NCBI RefSeq assembly: GCF_020283565.1
Contig: NC_060061.1
Coordinates: 13,987,362-14,051,361 of the forward strand
Origin: Trifolium pratense
Lineage: Eukaryota > Streptophyta > Magnoliopsida > Fabales > Fabaceae
Direction of reading: 5' to 3'
DNA: 64,000 nt
The notes beneath the pieces were generated by a model. That model did not search any database, had not been told where the DNA came from, and was given only the letters and a program-made list of their open reading frames with translations. This document shows, piece after piece, positions 36,195-48,233 of the stretch; position 1 is the stretch's first letter; each line of letters starts with the position of its first letter. A program made the translations under genes and the position numbers.

Positions 36195-38465
36195 ATGAAC
36201 TATTTTAAAAAATTCGTATTATAATTTAATTTAAAAATATTGTATTATTCTATATATTAAAAAATAAGCAAAATAAAAAATAATGTAAAGAAATTTTTTT
36301 ATGAATTGTTATTGAGGTAATGTTTTATTTTTATAGGAGGTAATATAATAAGCACTTATAATAGTTTTATGGGAGGTAATGTTTTATTTTTGAATATATA
36401 ATTAATATATAATCAAGTATAACATTTATATTTTCAAAAAAATTAGTAAAAAAAAATTATTTTTTAAATCTTTCACATTTCAAAAATATTAATAAAAAAG
36501 TCTAATTTGAATGATTTATAAAAATCTAATTAAAGAATTATAAGAAATAAGAAATAGAAGTCATGAAAAGGGTCATGACCAAAAACAAAAAATCATGAAA
36601 AAGGGATTCTCTCTTTGACTGAATGCAATGCAAAGGGGATTCTTAAAAAAGGAAAATCATGCAAATGATTATAAATAAATAAAAAATAGACTTTATTACA
36701 TCTCCATATATAGACATATTTAAAAATATTGGTCAACAAACTATTAAAATTCTTCATAAATGTATTATAAAAGCATCATTATCATAATAAGAAATAAAAT
36801 ATATTGGAATAAAAAAAAATCACGTCAAACAAAAAAAGTTACATTATCAAGTCCAAAAGAATTGTAATTAATTCTCATTAGTTAATTTTAGAAATATTTG
36901 ATAAGATTGATGGTATTTTTTGCTATAAATATTACAACTCACAACATTCCTCACATCATTCTGATATTCCTTCTAAGTTTTTTTCTTTTTGCATGTTTTC
37001 TCACTTAATTTGTAATTTCATCCTAAAGCATAATTGACTAATGTTTTGTTTGTTTTTTTGCAGGAATATATACAACTTCGGGACGGTGCACTTCCATAAT
37101 AGTGTTATTCCAAAAAAAAGAGAAATCATTTTTTTCTCTAAAGTCAAACATTATTCATCTTTCTTTTTAAACTATTTTTTTAAAGAAGCCAAAATATCAT
37201 TCATCTATCTTTGTAACATGTATTTACGATTTGATCCTGTATACTCTATTTGTTATGAGGAAATATGTGTTGATCGTATAATTAGTTTGTTTTAATTTTT
37301 GTAATATAAATAATCAAGTGTTATTCTTTTTTTTTTTTTGCTGGTGTTTATCAATTATAAAGTTTACTTATTAAAAAAAAATTGTTATTCATATATGTAT
37401 TTTTGGTTTAAATCATATTTATAAAAAAAAATTATACTATTATTGATAAATATTGTACTCTATTTTTTACTCATTATTTTTAATGTATATCAATTACTTT
37501 GTAACCGGCATATGTGTATGTAGCTTATTTTTAGAGAAATATTTTGCATGTTCAAACATTTCTTTCAGTAAGTAACGTCTTTACAATATATTGTAATATT
37601 GTTTTAATCAATATTATGAAAATTTATTATCCTTTTAATTGTAAAGAATGGCTCAATGTTAGAACGATCTGAAGAAATATAAACCATATTCAGTGCATAT
37701 TATTATGAAATAAATCACACACAAGATCTAACTAAACAAAGAGATAATGTATGTGACTTTAAAAGCATTCTATATTTATTCAAAATGCATTAAATTTGTA
37801 CTAAAATTAGACCCAATAATAATTTGTATGTATTGGGCGCTAGCCCCATTTGCAATCCAAAAAAAAAATATGTATGTAACTATTTAGTCCGTACTGTAAG
37901 AAAAATAATTAATTATTCGACATTTCAAAATTTCCTTTTTAGTCATGTTTTTTAAATTCATAAATTCTATTTTTGAGAGTTTCTCTCTCATAGTCCAACT
38001 CATAAGTGGCAACCTCTCAATGATCCAAGTCTTATATGGTATCATATTATTTTTTCAATTCCTATGTGGCTAAAATTTTATACTCATATATTAATACACA
38101 TGCATAACCTTTTGGTAATTTACATGAGACATATATTTATATATTAATACATTACCATAATTTTTTCCGTAATTTATACGGGGATGAGAGAGAAAATACG
38201 GGAAGCGAGACTTCACTCTCCACCATGTTCAATTCCATAGTAATATAATTTTATACAATAAAATAATAATTTTCAAAATTTCTACGGGAATGAAAGAGAA
38301 AACACGGGAAGCGGGAGACACTTCTCCTCCCTGTTCAATTTCATGCTAATATAATTTTGCACACTAATAATAATTTATTTTTTTGGTACCAGAATAATAA
38401 ATTTTTAATAATTTATATTTTTACTTGAATATTAACCCGTGCAATGCACGGGTAAGTTATACTAG
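36195..38465 (+). mobile_element. Helitron-type segment, 3' end intact, 5' end missing
   Basis: The right end is a textbook Helitron terminus: a GC hairpin CCCGTGCAATGCACGGG (38436-38452) within AT-rich sequence, 8 bp of AT-biased spacer after it, then CTAG (38462-38465) with T as the next base. No TC-type 5' terminus is present at 36195 and no Rep/helicase ORF is visible, so it is non-autonomous or 5'-truncated. Inside, two ~110-bp related units lie at 38170-38270 and 38280-38370 (both with 'acgggaagcg'). An exon-like piece (37063 onward, after 'tttttttgcag') has no convincing coding product. Confidence 0.7.
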
Positions 38466-38719
38466 TTATATGTAAATAACATAGTTGTTGAATTTTTGTC
38501 CTCGTATGAAGAACTCAATTGATAAGAACATTGCACGTAATATGGTAATATGCAAAAACCAGAATTCAAACCATGATATATCTACTTTTTATTTTTTTTA
38601 CGCATGATACATCTACTTATTCACCTTAAAAAATGGAATTTTTAACAAAAATAAACATAGTTGTTGAATCAAACGTCATGGGAATCTATATGGGTAGATC
38701 ACAATACGTATATAAACTG
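38466..38719. repeat. 254-bp direct repeat, right copy
   Basis: It starts exactly after the CTAG of the Helitron-type end and ends at tatataaactg. It has no visible difference from 35941-36194. Confidence 0.95.
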
Positions 38720-39510
38720 CTCTAAAGAAACATGGCCAGGTACAGCCGTACCAATATCACAAATGCACATTATGAATTTTATGATTATGCCAAAAACAAA
38801 AGACAAAGCATAGGTAGTTTTCAAGATTCTAGAATAACAACATATAATATCATATCTTTGCAAATGGATAATGATTGATAGTTAACAGATAAAGATCTAT
38901 TTATTGGTAAACAGATAATTAGAATGTAATAAAAGAAAAAGTTGGTATTGCAATGGCAGTGTCAGTGAAAAGAGGTTGAACTTGAACCATTGTGCTTTTT
39001 ATCATAGGTAAAACATTGGAAAATGTTAACAAGCTCCCTTAACACAATTTATTGGTAAAACATTTGATTTTGAAAAAGCCAGCAGTAGTGTAAGTGCTGT
39101 AACAACATGTGCGGTATGGCACTGATTATGACACAGTTTACCACTCAGAATTTCTGGGTTATATTAGCTGAAACAGCCAATTTACAACTGTTCAATCCTG
39201 AGACCCTTTCATGGCAATCAAATTCATGCCTAATATTTTAATACAATCAAATGTTTACATGAGTGAATTTCACATTATAATGTGCAAAAGCAATAGAAAG
39301 ACTGTAGGAGGAAGGTAAGGAATGTACATGTACATGGAAGAGAAATTACAACAAGATAAATAAAAATGCCCATCTTTTGGTTTTTCTTGTTGGGAAAGAA
39401 AAACCCTTCAAATGTTATTAAAGCAAACCACTAAATGGTGCTAAATTTTCTGATCTAATATATACCTAAGAAACTTGTCCCTTTCCAACCTCCAGCAAGC
39501 ATGACCACCA
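38720..39510. other. 3' flank of the DUF1644 gene, no gene seen
   Basis: Mostly the likely 3' untranslated region of the minus-strand gene that ends at 39511. No repeat or ORF worth calling. Confidence 0.4.
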
Positions 39511-40629
39511 TCAACTTCCTTCCATTGTCGCATGTGCTTCTCTGCGCCTACGCCTCCTGCCAGAACGACTCAGCAGAACTCTGCCACCACCTTGCCGGCG
39601 GAGCCGGCTAGCCAAAGATACACCTTCATCATGGCCTTCATTGTAGCTACCATCATCATCATCTTCATCATTATCGTCATCCGAGACATCCAATATGACA
39701 TCCAACTCATTGTCCTCATTCCGATCTGCTAACCTATCAGGGCCCAGATCAGGCCTCAGCCGTCTACTTAAGCTGTTGATATCATTTCCCTGCCGAACTG
39801 CATGTAACAGGAGGAAGAAATTCATAGCCTCCATACCCATCTGAAATCTACCATTTCTATCTCCATTGCCTGCATCAAGAGCACCCTCCTCATCATCGGA
39901 ATCAATGTCATTATTATGGCGACCTTCTACAACATAATCTCCAAACACCACTGCCCCAGGCATGGCTGATGTGACTGTGCTGATAACATCTTCACGTTCA
40001 CGCTCCCACTCGAGCCATCTCCATTTCTGCTCATGATCAGGATCTACTGTCCTTGGGCGTGCAGAAGGATGCTCTGCTCGCACGTGCTTCTTTAACTCCT
40101 TATAGTTCCCGACAAACGAGCAGTCATCCTGCATGCAGCTTCTTTTTTTTTCATTGAGGTAGTCTCGCACAGGTTCCACAATGGTCCAACCTTTAACCTG
40201 ACCCCTACATAGGGGGCAAGCAAGTTCAGTAACTTCATTCTTCTCATGAGGTGAGTTCAAATCATGGAGCACAAATGGATTATCAATTGAACCTGAACCT
40301 TGCACGGGCTGTCCATTACGTACTGAAATTACTTTGGTGTAAGCTTTCTTGTACTGATCAAGACAATTGGAATGACGAAGGCTAGTTCCACACATGTAGG
40401 GACGGCAACCCTTGTTATGAGAAGAACAAAGAAGAAGAACAGCATTGTGTGGATACTCCATGCACACAGAACATGTTACATCTTCGCACTCTTTCTTATC
40501 CAGGGCCTTAGAGCATTTCTTTTGACACATATCCTCACAAATGTCCCTTTTGCATCGAGCCAGTGGGTATGGAGTCAGTCGGTACTGACGAGAAGCAAAC
40601 CTGGATCGTCCCCTACTTCCTTTTGCCAT
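39511..40629 (-). CDS. DUF1644 zinc-finger protein
   Basis: Plant DUF1644 proteins have cysteine-rich zinc-binding N-termini; some are linked to ABA and stress responses. The single coding exon encodes 372 aa from the ATG at 40629-40627 (MAKGSRGRSRFASRQYRLTP). An acceptor-like TTTATATTCCAG just upstream (~40652) implies an upstream leader exon. Order: basic head, Cys cluster (CKRDICEDMCQKKC, then CSVCMEYPHNAVLLLC and the CRPYMC region, about 25-85), second zinc motif (LACPLCRGQVKGW, then a C2H2-like CMQDDCSF...LKKHVRAEH, about 140-190), W-rich segment WRWLEWERERED, then an acidic D/E-rich stretch (about 315-345) and an Arg-rich tail SRSGRRRRRR. A nuclear location is plausible. The frame upstream of the ATG has no other ATG. 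Confidence 0.9.
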   Translation of the reverse strand: MAKGSRGRSRFASRQYRLTPYPLARCKRDICEDMCQKKCSKALDKKECEDVTCSVCMEYPHNAVLLLCSSHNKGCRPYMCGTSLRHSNCLDQYKKAYTKVISVRNGQPVQGSGSIDNPFVLHDLNSPHEKNEVTELACPLCRGQVKGWTIVEPVRDYLNEKKRSCMQDDCSFVGNYKELKKHVRAEHPSARPRTVDPDHEQKWRWLEWEREREDVISTVTSAMPGAVVFGDYVVEGRHNNDIDSDDEEGALDAGNGDRNGRFQMGMEAMNFFLLLHAVRQGNDINSLSRRLRPDLGPDRLADRNEDNELDVILDVSDDDNDEDDDDGSYNEGHDEGVSLASRLRRQGGGRVLLSRSGRRRRRREAHATMEGS

Positions 40630-43200
40630 TTTCAAAATACCAACAGAACCTGGAATATAAACCACAACAATGTTAAAAGAATACTATGATTTCAGGGACC
40701 TAACTATCATGTTGTGGAACTACCATTGCATTTACATACTTGAATTGTGAAAACTGGAATAATTCAGACACCAGACTTACAAATCAAAACTAAAATTGCA
40801 AATGTTGCACAAATGTTTTTTTAAAATATCATGATAAGAAACTGGAGGTTTAATGTTGACCAATTAAAAATTCATCCTCCACAAAAAAAGAAAAGATGCA
40901 GACAAAACAGGAATTCAAGTTCCTACAAAAGAAAAACAAGAATGAACAGAAAAACACCATTTTTATATGTACTTCAAAAAGGAAACTTCTGCGGAAATAA
41001 TCGGTTCCAAAACATGTACCTTGTTCCCTCACTCAAAAAAGTTAACTGACCCTCAATCACAATCTCAGATCAATTGTCCAAACTACTCAAACAATTTAAC
41101 TTCAGAAGTTTATAACATCAAAGCACTCTTATATTTCTATGAATCTACCAACAGACCTATTTAATCAGTGACAATGAACTATTGAGGCTCGATGCAAACA
41201 TTCAATCAAAATAATACTGTTATTACCAGTTGAGATAGAAATGTTATTGGTCAAATAGCAGCTATAGCATAGATGCAATGGCCAACAATGTCAATTTAAG
41301 GTCAATTTATTCACGCATCTAGATAATATTAAAAAGTGCTGATCATAAATACATAGATGTATTGTTCAAATAGCAGCTATAGCCAGAATATGAACAAAAT
41401 GCTATTGTTGCACTTGGAGGATTCCTCACAGATGCAGGCATAGTAAACAACATTCATTTGTCTATTTTAGAAGTATTGTTACACTTGGAAAACAACTCAG
41501 AGGTTCATGAGTGCGTAATACGATAGGTTATAACAGCTAAGATAATAACCCATAGAAGAAGAGCATATACCAAATACTCTTGTACATTTTGAAAGTCTAA
41601 ACTATGAATTTTGGTCGATTACATACCAAGAGAAGATTAACTTATAGCCAGATCTACTAAACAGGTGCATCATCACATTACAAAATTCATTTAAGCAAAA
41701 CTACTCTAAACACAAAAATTAGTTCAGACTTCAGAACATCCAATCTATTATTAATATCATAAATGCGAATATACAAAAAGGCTGAAAAAAAACAAACTAG
41801 TTGAGTGTTGAGTATAGACCCAACACAATAATGAGAACATTTGTATAAGTAGAGGACATGTGTATTGCTTGTAATTGAAGTTAAAAAAAATATATCATTT
41901 TTTGTTTGTTTGTATAACTCATGCCAGTCGCGAAATGAAAACAGGTCAATCATAACTACGAACATACAGAAGACGAATATTACATACACAAGACAATGTA
42001 CTAAGTATTGAATGCAATGTAAACACTAAATTAAGAGAAAAACAATTTCCTCGAAATAGCTTCATTCTACAAACAAAAGAACCTCAATTTCTTATATGCT
42101 GTAAACAAATCATGTTATATACCTAAGCATTACAAAGGATAAGAAAAAACTCACCAGCTAGCAAATAGAGCTATGAATCCAACAATTTAGTTGGAGAGAT
42201 TAGAGTGCATCTGTCAAATAAATAAACACACCAACAAAGCATAAGATTGATATAAGTCGGTCAAAAGGAAGCAGCGTGGTTAGATAGAAGAGCAAGCAAA
42301 GACAACTAACAAAGTAAGATTCACAGATAAATACAATATAATATTAACCATAACATGAAGCTAAGATAACAAACACATGTTACATCAAAAAACAAAGATA
42401 ACAAGCACATGTCTCACTAAGCTTCATCCATCCATCCATCTTAGATCCAATCAACAACCTAATATTATATTATATATAAATAAATTATAAATTAAATAAA
42501 TAAAATAAAAATAATTTCCAAATTAAAAAATAATAAAAATCATTAATCAACCAGAATCAAATGTGGATAAAAACAAAGATGCCATCTGCTTGGAAACCGA
42601 TTAAACAGGTGAAAAAATAAAAAAGTTTGAAAATTGAAGTTTTGACGGGAAATTACCCTAAAAAATTGGGGGAAAATGGAAAATAAGGGTTAGTAAAATT
42701 GAAGAATGTAATAGTGCGTTACACATAGAAAAATGGGAAACTGAATTAGCAATAGCAATAGGAATAGAATGAAGTAGGAAAAGAGGATTGTACCAGAGGG
42801 AGGGATAGGAATTAGGAAGAAGAAGAAAAGAGAGGAAAATGAAGAGAATTTAAAAAGAGAGGAAGAGAGGAATAAGGTTCGATTGATCTCGAAAGTAAAA
42901 GCGATGGAATCCAGAGGGAGGGAAATTGGGAGGGAGAGAAAAAGGAAAAGGGTGGTTGGTAGAGAGAGAAACAGTTTCTTTTTCTTGATAAATTTGGAGA
43001 GAGAAAACGTTACGGTTTGTGAAGTTGGAGTTATTTCTACGCTACACCCTTCTTTTTTCGATTTGCTTTGTTACACTAACACTACACACACATTTTGGTG
43101 TTGGTGTTGGTGTTGTTGTTACTGGTCATTTTTCACGCGCGACTGTGGGGAGTTAGTAACACGCTCTTGTGTTTTTTTTGTAACTGATGCGGCGTGAGAA
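40630..43200 (-). other. Leader region of the DUF1644 gene (probable 5' UTR exons and introns)
   Basis: On the minus strand a good donor context CTGGTGAGT occurs at about 42151 and another (CTCTGGTACAATCC) near 42793, consistent with spliced leader exons. A purine-rich plus strand (42770-42960) is a CT-rich leader on the gene strand. No other gene is seen. Exon borders are guesses. Confidence 0.45.
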
Positions 43201-43218
43201 GATGAATAATGGATGATG

Positions 43219-43245
43219 ACGTGGCATGGAGTGGGTGTTCACGTG
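43219..43245 (-). promoter_or_regulatory. ABRE/G-box pair upstream of the DUF1644 gene
   Basis: ACGTGGC (43219-43225, plus-strand reading) and the palindromic G-box CACGTG (43240-43245) are 14 bp apart. They lie just upstream of the presumed leader of the minus-strand gene. Such pairs are bZIP-binding, ABA-response-type elements; function here is inferred. Confidence 0.5.
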
Positions 43246-43916
43246 CTTTCGTTTCCCGAAACCTACGTATCCATTAAAGCATATTCTATCGTGCAGTTTA
43301 TAAATTCCTCTAACTTCTATATTTCAAATTATAAAATTGATTATTTATTATTATTATTCCATTTTTTATACTAGTACAAAAATAAATTAATAATAATGAA
43401 ATAAAACTTTAAGAATTCAAAAAAAAAAAAAATTAGAATTTCTCGTAAGAAAACATCAATTACAGTATTATTCCATTTTTTAAGAAAGCCTTTTTTTTAC
43501 TCTTTTTTATAAAAAAAAAAATTATGAATGAAAGACTTGATGATTAATAAATAAATACTGTGACAATTAATTTTAATAAAGGCATGACTTTTCTCATAAA
43601 AAAAATAATGGCATGACTTTGCGCATGTTAGATTTTGATAAATAATTTTAGAAAACAAAATTTATTTATTTGTGTTTGTATTTACATAAAATTTCGGTAC
43701 TGTTTGGAAAGACATGTAAGTTACTTATAGCTTATAATTTATAAGTTAATTTGGTTACAAAAGACATGTTTAGTAACAATTTTTTAAAAGAGTTTATGGC
43801 TTATTTTTCGAACGATATTTCAAGTAGTTTATAAATTTATAGTTTATATTTATCCAACCGCTAATTATACTAAACACTACAAATCTAATCAATTAACTTA
43901 TTCAAGCTAAAAACTA
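43246..43916. other. Intergenic, no gene seen
   Basis: AT-rich sequence with long A and T runs; nothing recognisable. Confidence 0.4.
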
Positions 43917-44041
43917 CTCCCTCCGTCCCAAAATATAAGGAAAAATTGGTCAACCAAAATTGATGTATTTAGTCCAAATTCTTAACCAAATATATCAACT
44001 TTTTTTGACCAATTTTCCCTTATAATTTGGAACGGTGGGAG
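43917..44041. mobile_element. Stowaway MITE
   Basis: The ends ctccctccgtccc and (reverse-complemented) ctcccaccgttcc match the Stowaway/mariner consensus. TA duplications lie at 43915-43916 and 44042-44043. The body is an inverted repeat around 'aaggaaaaattggtca' / 'tgaccaattttccctt'. Length 125 bp. Confidence 0.93.
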
Positions 44042-44224
44042 TACCTTATAAATTATTCACAATAAATTCATTTGCTTTTAAGTTATCTTATCAACTGTCA
44101 CTATTTTTAATAGTCTATCAATTATTCAAAGATGATACATAAATGATAAATTTGTGGATAAACACTTGTGGCTGCATTATAATTAGTACCATTGTCTTGA
44201 ACAAGATAGTTTTACCCATTATAG

Positions 44225-45044
44225 CATAGTTTTAAAAACCGGACCGGACCGGCCGGTCGGACCGGTCCGGCCGTGAACCGGAAGCCTGAGCGGTTCAATT
44301 TGTGTGCAGGACCGGTTCTGTTATAAACCCAGTGAAACCCGCTGCAACCCGGCCGGTTCGGTGGTTGAACCGTAAACCGGATGAACCCGCGCGCGAACCG
44401 GACCGGTTTTAAGGTAATGAATATTTCATAAAAATATCAAAACTGTGGTAGGAAGGAATTGAACACAGGTCAGCTGGATTGAGGAACAACTCCACTACCA
44501 CTTGGCCAAAGTAATTAATGTGATATAATGTGAAACTTAAATATATTTAATTTTAGTTAAGAACACCATATCATTTTTTTTGACAAGAGAAACACCATAT
44601 CATATAATTATAAATACATTAATAATTTATTTTTCTTGTAATTTAAATTTCATTCATATATATAATATATTGACTGTTTTTTAAAAGTGCTTCGATATTA
44701 ATTATGTTGTTCTAAAGTAAATTCTAACAAAATATATATTAAAATGTATAAGATAATAATTTTTTTATTTTATTTTTACTAAAACTATAATATTATATGT
44801 TACATGATAGATATGTAAATCAAAATATAAACAATGATGAAATATTAACCTTTTGTGTTTTTCTTTTAAATATATGAAATTTTATTGAAAAAAGTTTGAA
44901 AGAAATTTTTTTATATTAAATTTTATTATAATGAAACCGGGTCAACAGTCATGCGGTCTGACCAGTGACCCACTGGTCTGACCAGTGAACCAGTAACCCA
45001 GTGCCTTGACCGGGTCGATCACCGGTCCGGGTTTTAAAACTTTG
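44225..45044 (-). mobile_element. hAT-like element with GC-rich ends and internal tRNA-like module (copy A)
   Basis: The ends catagttttaaaaaccgg and (reverse-complemented) caaagttttaaaacccgg are flanked by an exact 8-bp duplication cattatag (44217-44224, 45045-45052). Long stretches of CCGG/ACCGGT words sit at both ends and AT-rich DNA in the middle. On the minus strand it carries TTGGCCAAGTGGTAG (A-box-like, ~44515-44501) and TGTTCAATTCC (B-box-like, ~44466-44456). Length 820 bp, no ORF. Homologous to 57440-58231, which lies in opposite orientation. Confidence 0.88.
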
Positions 45045-45052
45045 CATTATAG

Positions 45053-45997
45053 TAAGATATCTAAATAGTCAAGCAATAATAGATTGATTTAAGTGTAAAT
45101 GACTTTTGTTTATATTTTAACTAATTGGTCAGAGCTCAATTTTTTAAAAATAAAAATGTATTTAGTTTTGTTTTTCTTTTGATCTTTTTATATTAAAAAT
45201 TGAGTTTAATTGTTGTGCAACGTTAGTGTAAATTTTTTTTCACATATATAATAATGCGTTGCTATATAATTTAATGAATGTGATACATCATGTATTTTTA
45301 ATTATCATACATGATGTGTTGGTATATTATTGGATGCATGTGCAAAATAACTTTATACCGATAGTTGACTTGATAAGAAATGTTATGTTTGAAAATTGAA
45401 TAGCTACTAGTATTTTCTTAGGCGTATGATTTGAGAACTATAATGTGAAATTTTGGTATATTGCCATATTGTACTTAGAAAGTATAAAAAATAATATAAA
45501 GTCTATAAAAAAAAAAAAAGAATATAAAGAACACTTCACGGTCACGGAACTCCCGCAGTGTTGTCATAGTGGCGTTGGATGGACTCATGAAATGCATCAA
45601 ATCACAACCTCTCTCTATTTTTTCCTTTCCTTCATTCAAAAAGTTTACTTTTTCTTTACCATGCCAAATTCGAGTAAAATAAAACATTGTAATATGTACT
45701 CTAAGTCCCTAAAGAAAAAAAAAAATTACATTTATTTATTATAAGAGCAGGGAATTAGGTACATGCGTTGGCTACATTAGCGATAAACAATCTTACTGTT
45801 CATTTGGTTTTATGAAAAGAAAGTAAGAAAACAAGAAAATTTCTTAAACCAATGCATGAATTTAGACTAATTTTAGTTCAAGTTCATGCATTAATTTGCG
45901 TAATTTTATTTTCTTCAACTTTTTTTTTTCATTGAACAAACAGACTCTTAATGAGAAACAGGTTCTAAAAAAATATCTTAATAAAAGATAGGAACTC
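45053..45997. other. Intergenic, no gene seen
   Basis: AT-rich sequence with several poly(A) runs. No ORF with recognisable content. Confidence 0.4.
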
Positions 45998-46714
45998 CTC
46001 TCTCTCGACCCCCCTCATTTATTTTCTATCCCCTGAATTTTCGTTTTTGCCCTTGAGGGTACTTCGGTTTATACGAACCGAATTTTTTTGTCATGCTAAA
46101 AAAATTCGGTTTATATAAACCGAAATATTGTGTTCCAATTTTTTTTCCAGCTTTCCTTCATAAATTTTGCATGAGACCCACAACTTCCACAATTTATTTG
46201 AAATACTAAATGATGTCCGATTTGAGCAAATGACCACTCGTTGGAAAGCTTAGGGTGTCAAGAATACAAATATAATTTTTATTTTGAGGTTTAACTATTC
46301 AATTGGTTCAGTTTGACCAAATAATGGGTACTGGTACAGAAACAGAGCATAAACTTTTCTCAAACTTGCAGGTAGAGTTTCTCATACTATACTTAATGAA
46401 ATTTAACAATTCCGGTGTCAATCCTGTAGTAAATTTTGTCTTCTTTACACTTGATTAAACATCATTAGCATACGACTTATAGTCAGAGAGATATGCTAAA
46501 TTTATCACAGGTAGCTCTACACGAATTTTCACATAAATTTTCCTTCTTTTGGGGGGGGTATATGTTATTTCGGTTTATATAAACCGAATTTTTTTTCTAT
46601 GTTTAAAAACTTCGGTTTATATAAACCGAAGTTTGTTGACAAAAATTTTTCATACTGCAAGGGGCAAAATGGGTTTTTTGGGGGGTAAAAAAGAAATGAG
46701 GGGGGTCAGGAGAG
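45998..46714. mobile_element. MITE with long inverted ends and TTCGGTTTATATAAACCGAA palindromes (long copy)
   Basis: The left end (ctctctctcgacccccctca...) and right end (...gaggggggtcaggagaga) are inverted over ~75-100 bp. Both arms are followed by the palindrome TTCGGTTTATATAAACCGAA or a near copy (46065-46085, 46106-46126, 46568-46588, 46611-46631). The ~450-bp centre is unrelated. It is the same architecture as 30008-30267. Confidence 0.75.
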
Positions 46715-47231
46715 AAAAATTCGAAAGATAGTACTACTAGTATCTATTTTCACTCCCTATTTGTATTGAACCCGTGATCCAAAAAGATTTGGGCCTTTTT
46801 GCATCTTAATATTAAAAAAAAGAAAAAATTAAATAAAAATTGATCTAAAGTTGAGTTTATTGATTCCTCATTCCACGAATTTGTTGTTACTGATTCGTTC
46901 ATGGATCGAAAGCTTTTTATGAAAAGGCATAGACTCCCCACTTCTTTGTCTTATTAGTGCAGGTCTTCGAGCAAGCCTCTTTTCATTATAGCGGTCAGTC
47001 TTTAAGTTAAAAGTTAAACAAAAGTCATTCCTCATCCGATCGGCCAGTTGCAAAATTGATCTGAAGTTGAGATGTCAACAGGACATAGAATGGTCAAAAG
47101 ATGCTCCTCTAATTCTAGTCTCACTCTAAATATGTTCCCTGTTCTGCTCCCCACCACAATGGATTATTATTTTTTTCCATCCCCACAATATCTGCAAAGA
47201 TCCACAAACATCGAAAATAACAAAAATTTTA
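46715..47231. other. Intergenic, no gene assigned
   Basis: The stretch 46840-47060 is less AT-rich and has a short minus-strand frame (RLARRPALIRQRSGE), but I recognise no family and see no supporting signals. Confidence 0.3.
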
Positions 47232-47593
47232 CTCCCCCGTTTCAAATTACTTGACTTTTTAGAAAATTTAATTTTTTTCAGATTACTTGTCTTTTTGATA
47301 ATTTATGTTATATTTTGTCTATTATATCCTCCTTATTTTAAATCTTTTTATTGTATTTTTTTTTACTAAACTTCTTTGTATCTTTTTATTTTAAGCTTTA
47401 AAAAAAAGTTTGTTTTTAATTAAAAAAAAAATTGATACATAACATATTAAATTTATTGGAAAGAGAACGTATGTGCAAAAAAAAAAATATTGACGAATTA
47501 AAATAAGGGTATAATAGAAAAATAAGGTGCAAAAATACATTTTCTTAATTTCTTGTTGTTTTCTAAAAAGTCAAGTAATTTGAAACGGGGGAG
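47232..47593. mobile_element. Stowaway-like MITE, long form
   Basis: The 33-bp inverted ends ctcccccgtttcaaattact / tgactttttag and ctaaaaagtcaagtaatttg / aaacgggggag are nearly perfect. TA duplications lie at 47230-47231 and 47594-47595. Length 362 bp. Confidence 0.9.
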
Positions 47594-48233
47594 TATATTT
47601 TTCAATAAAAAACATGACACTAATATTTTGATATTTATTCTTCTTTGGGAAAAAAATCTTGCTTCAATAACAATATAAATATGTAAAATCCCTATTGCAA
47701 CAATATTAACACAGGAGACTGGTTGTTGTGACGATGAGAACAACAACGTTTAACCTTTTTTTTAAAAAAATAGTAATAAATCTTGAAAACTCAGATTTTA
47801 AGTTTTTAAATAATCCCAAATTTATGTCAAAAAATCTCAAATTTGTAGTTATCAACACAAGACTTTGAAAATTTAAAATTGAAAACTTTTGTAAAATGTG
47901 AGGTGGGAATTTGTGTAAGGGTGTATAAAAAAAAACTTTTCCAAGAGTAGAGATACAAATTAGCCCAATCTACTCAAATATTCTACATAAGAAATACAAC
48001 ATTCCTTAATTTCGAAAAACACAAATATTCCACATTGATCTAAAATTTGCAACAATATTGATGTAGTGGAAAACGGTAACACAAAAATTCTTTATATTAT
48101 TTCAGGTCAATACAATAACAGAAATAGTTATATCAAGTTATCAACCATTTCACATCTCACAAACCTTTTCAAAGCCTTTTCTTAAGAAAAGAGAATGTAA
48201 TTTAATATTGAAATAAAGTTTGCATGCATGTTC
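47594..48233. other. 3' flank of the germin-like gene, no gene seen
   Basis: AT-rich; the last ~150 bases are the likely 3' untranslated region of the gene ending at 48234. Confidence 0.4.

Noticed and set aside
35941..38719. The 254-bp direct repeats as LTRs of a retrotransposon
   Set aside because: They lack TG...CA ends, primer site and polypurine tract, and no short target duplication flanks them; a Helitron terminus abuts the right copy instead.
46868..47053. Short minus-strand frame that might be organelle-derived
   Set aside because: I could not match it to any organellar gene with confidence and it has no supporting neighbours.
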